Part shown: in pieces, positions 5,606 to 5,635 of the stretch
Numbering within the stretch: the stretch's first letter is position 1
Layout: each line of letters begins with the position of its first letter
Assembly (NCBI GenBank): GCA_005883655.1
Contig: VBDA01000299.1
Span: 1 to 5,635, forward strand
From: Betaproteobacteria bacterium
GTDB lineage: Bacteria > Pseudomonadota > Gammaproteobacteria > Burkholderiales > Casimicrobiaceae
Length of the DNA: 5,635 bases
Direction: 5' to 3'
The notes under the pieces: model-generated
What the model saw: the letters and a program-made list of their open reading frames with translations, nothing else
Told to the model about the DNA's origin: nothing
Database searches by the model: none
Translations under genes and position numbers: made by a program

Positions 5606-5635
5606 CACTTCCTCCTTGCAACGGCAACGAAGCGC
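5534..5635. other. 3' flank of the dehydrogenase gene, no clear gene
   Basis: The only structures seen are a 5-bp-arm inverted repeat GATGC/GCATC at 5547-5562 and alternating GCGG/CCGC/GCGG blocks at 5572-5591 that could form mutually exclusive 4-bp hairpins. There is no T-run and no convincing terminator. A + strand ORF of 15 codons from ATG at 5548 is too short to support. Confidence 0.4.

Overview
The window looks like part of a catabolic and transport gene cluster from a GC-rich proteobacterium. A beta- or alphaproteobacterium is my guess from gene content and codon use; there is no rRNA or other marker to settle it. I see six protein-coding genes: five complete, and one cut by the left edge. 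There are no tRNA or rRNA genes, insertion sequences or CRISPR arrays.

Left part (1-1815, + strand): the C-terminal 187 residues of an AfuA-type (COG1840-like) periplasmic substrate-binding protein, followed after 4 bp by a complete 12-helix MFS transporter of the fosmidomycin-resistance (Fsr-like) type. The two look co-transcribed. A 12-bp-arm imperfect inverted repeat lies just after the MFS stop. Next comes a small membrane methyltransferase of the PEMT/ICMT superfamily (1912-2388).

Middle (2417-4254): a small Rieske-type [2Fe-2S] ferredoxin on the - strand and a full-length Rieske non-heme iron oxygenase alpha subunit (phthalate 4,5-dioxygenase / LigXa-like) on the + strand. They are divergent, separated by about 224 bp. 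This spacer holds a good sigma70-like promoter for the oxygenase, a weaker overlapping promoter for the ferredoxin, and two overlapping short palindromes sharing the half-site ACATA. That arrangement suggests regulated, coordinated expression. No reductase is present, so the electron-transfer chain must be completed by a gene outside the window.

Right part (4427-5533, + strand): a medium-chain zinc-type dehydrogenase. It has the four-cysteine structural zinc site and a GxGxxG cofactor loop, but an atypical catalytic-zinc third-ligand region. The last 100 bp hold no convincing gene.

Working model (inference): an aromatic or methoxylated aromatic acid is taken up by the MFS protein, possibly with help from the binding protein. 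The Rieske ferredoxin/oxygenase pair then hydroxylates or O-demethylates it, and the MDR enzyme oxidises an alcohol or diol product. The true substrate cannot be read from this sequence. No wholly new system is evident; the most unusual points are the mixed-class oxygenase/ferredoxin pairing and the compact divergent control region.
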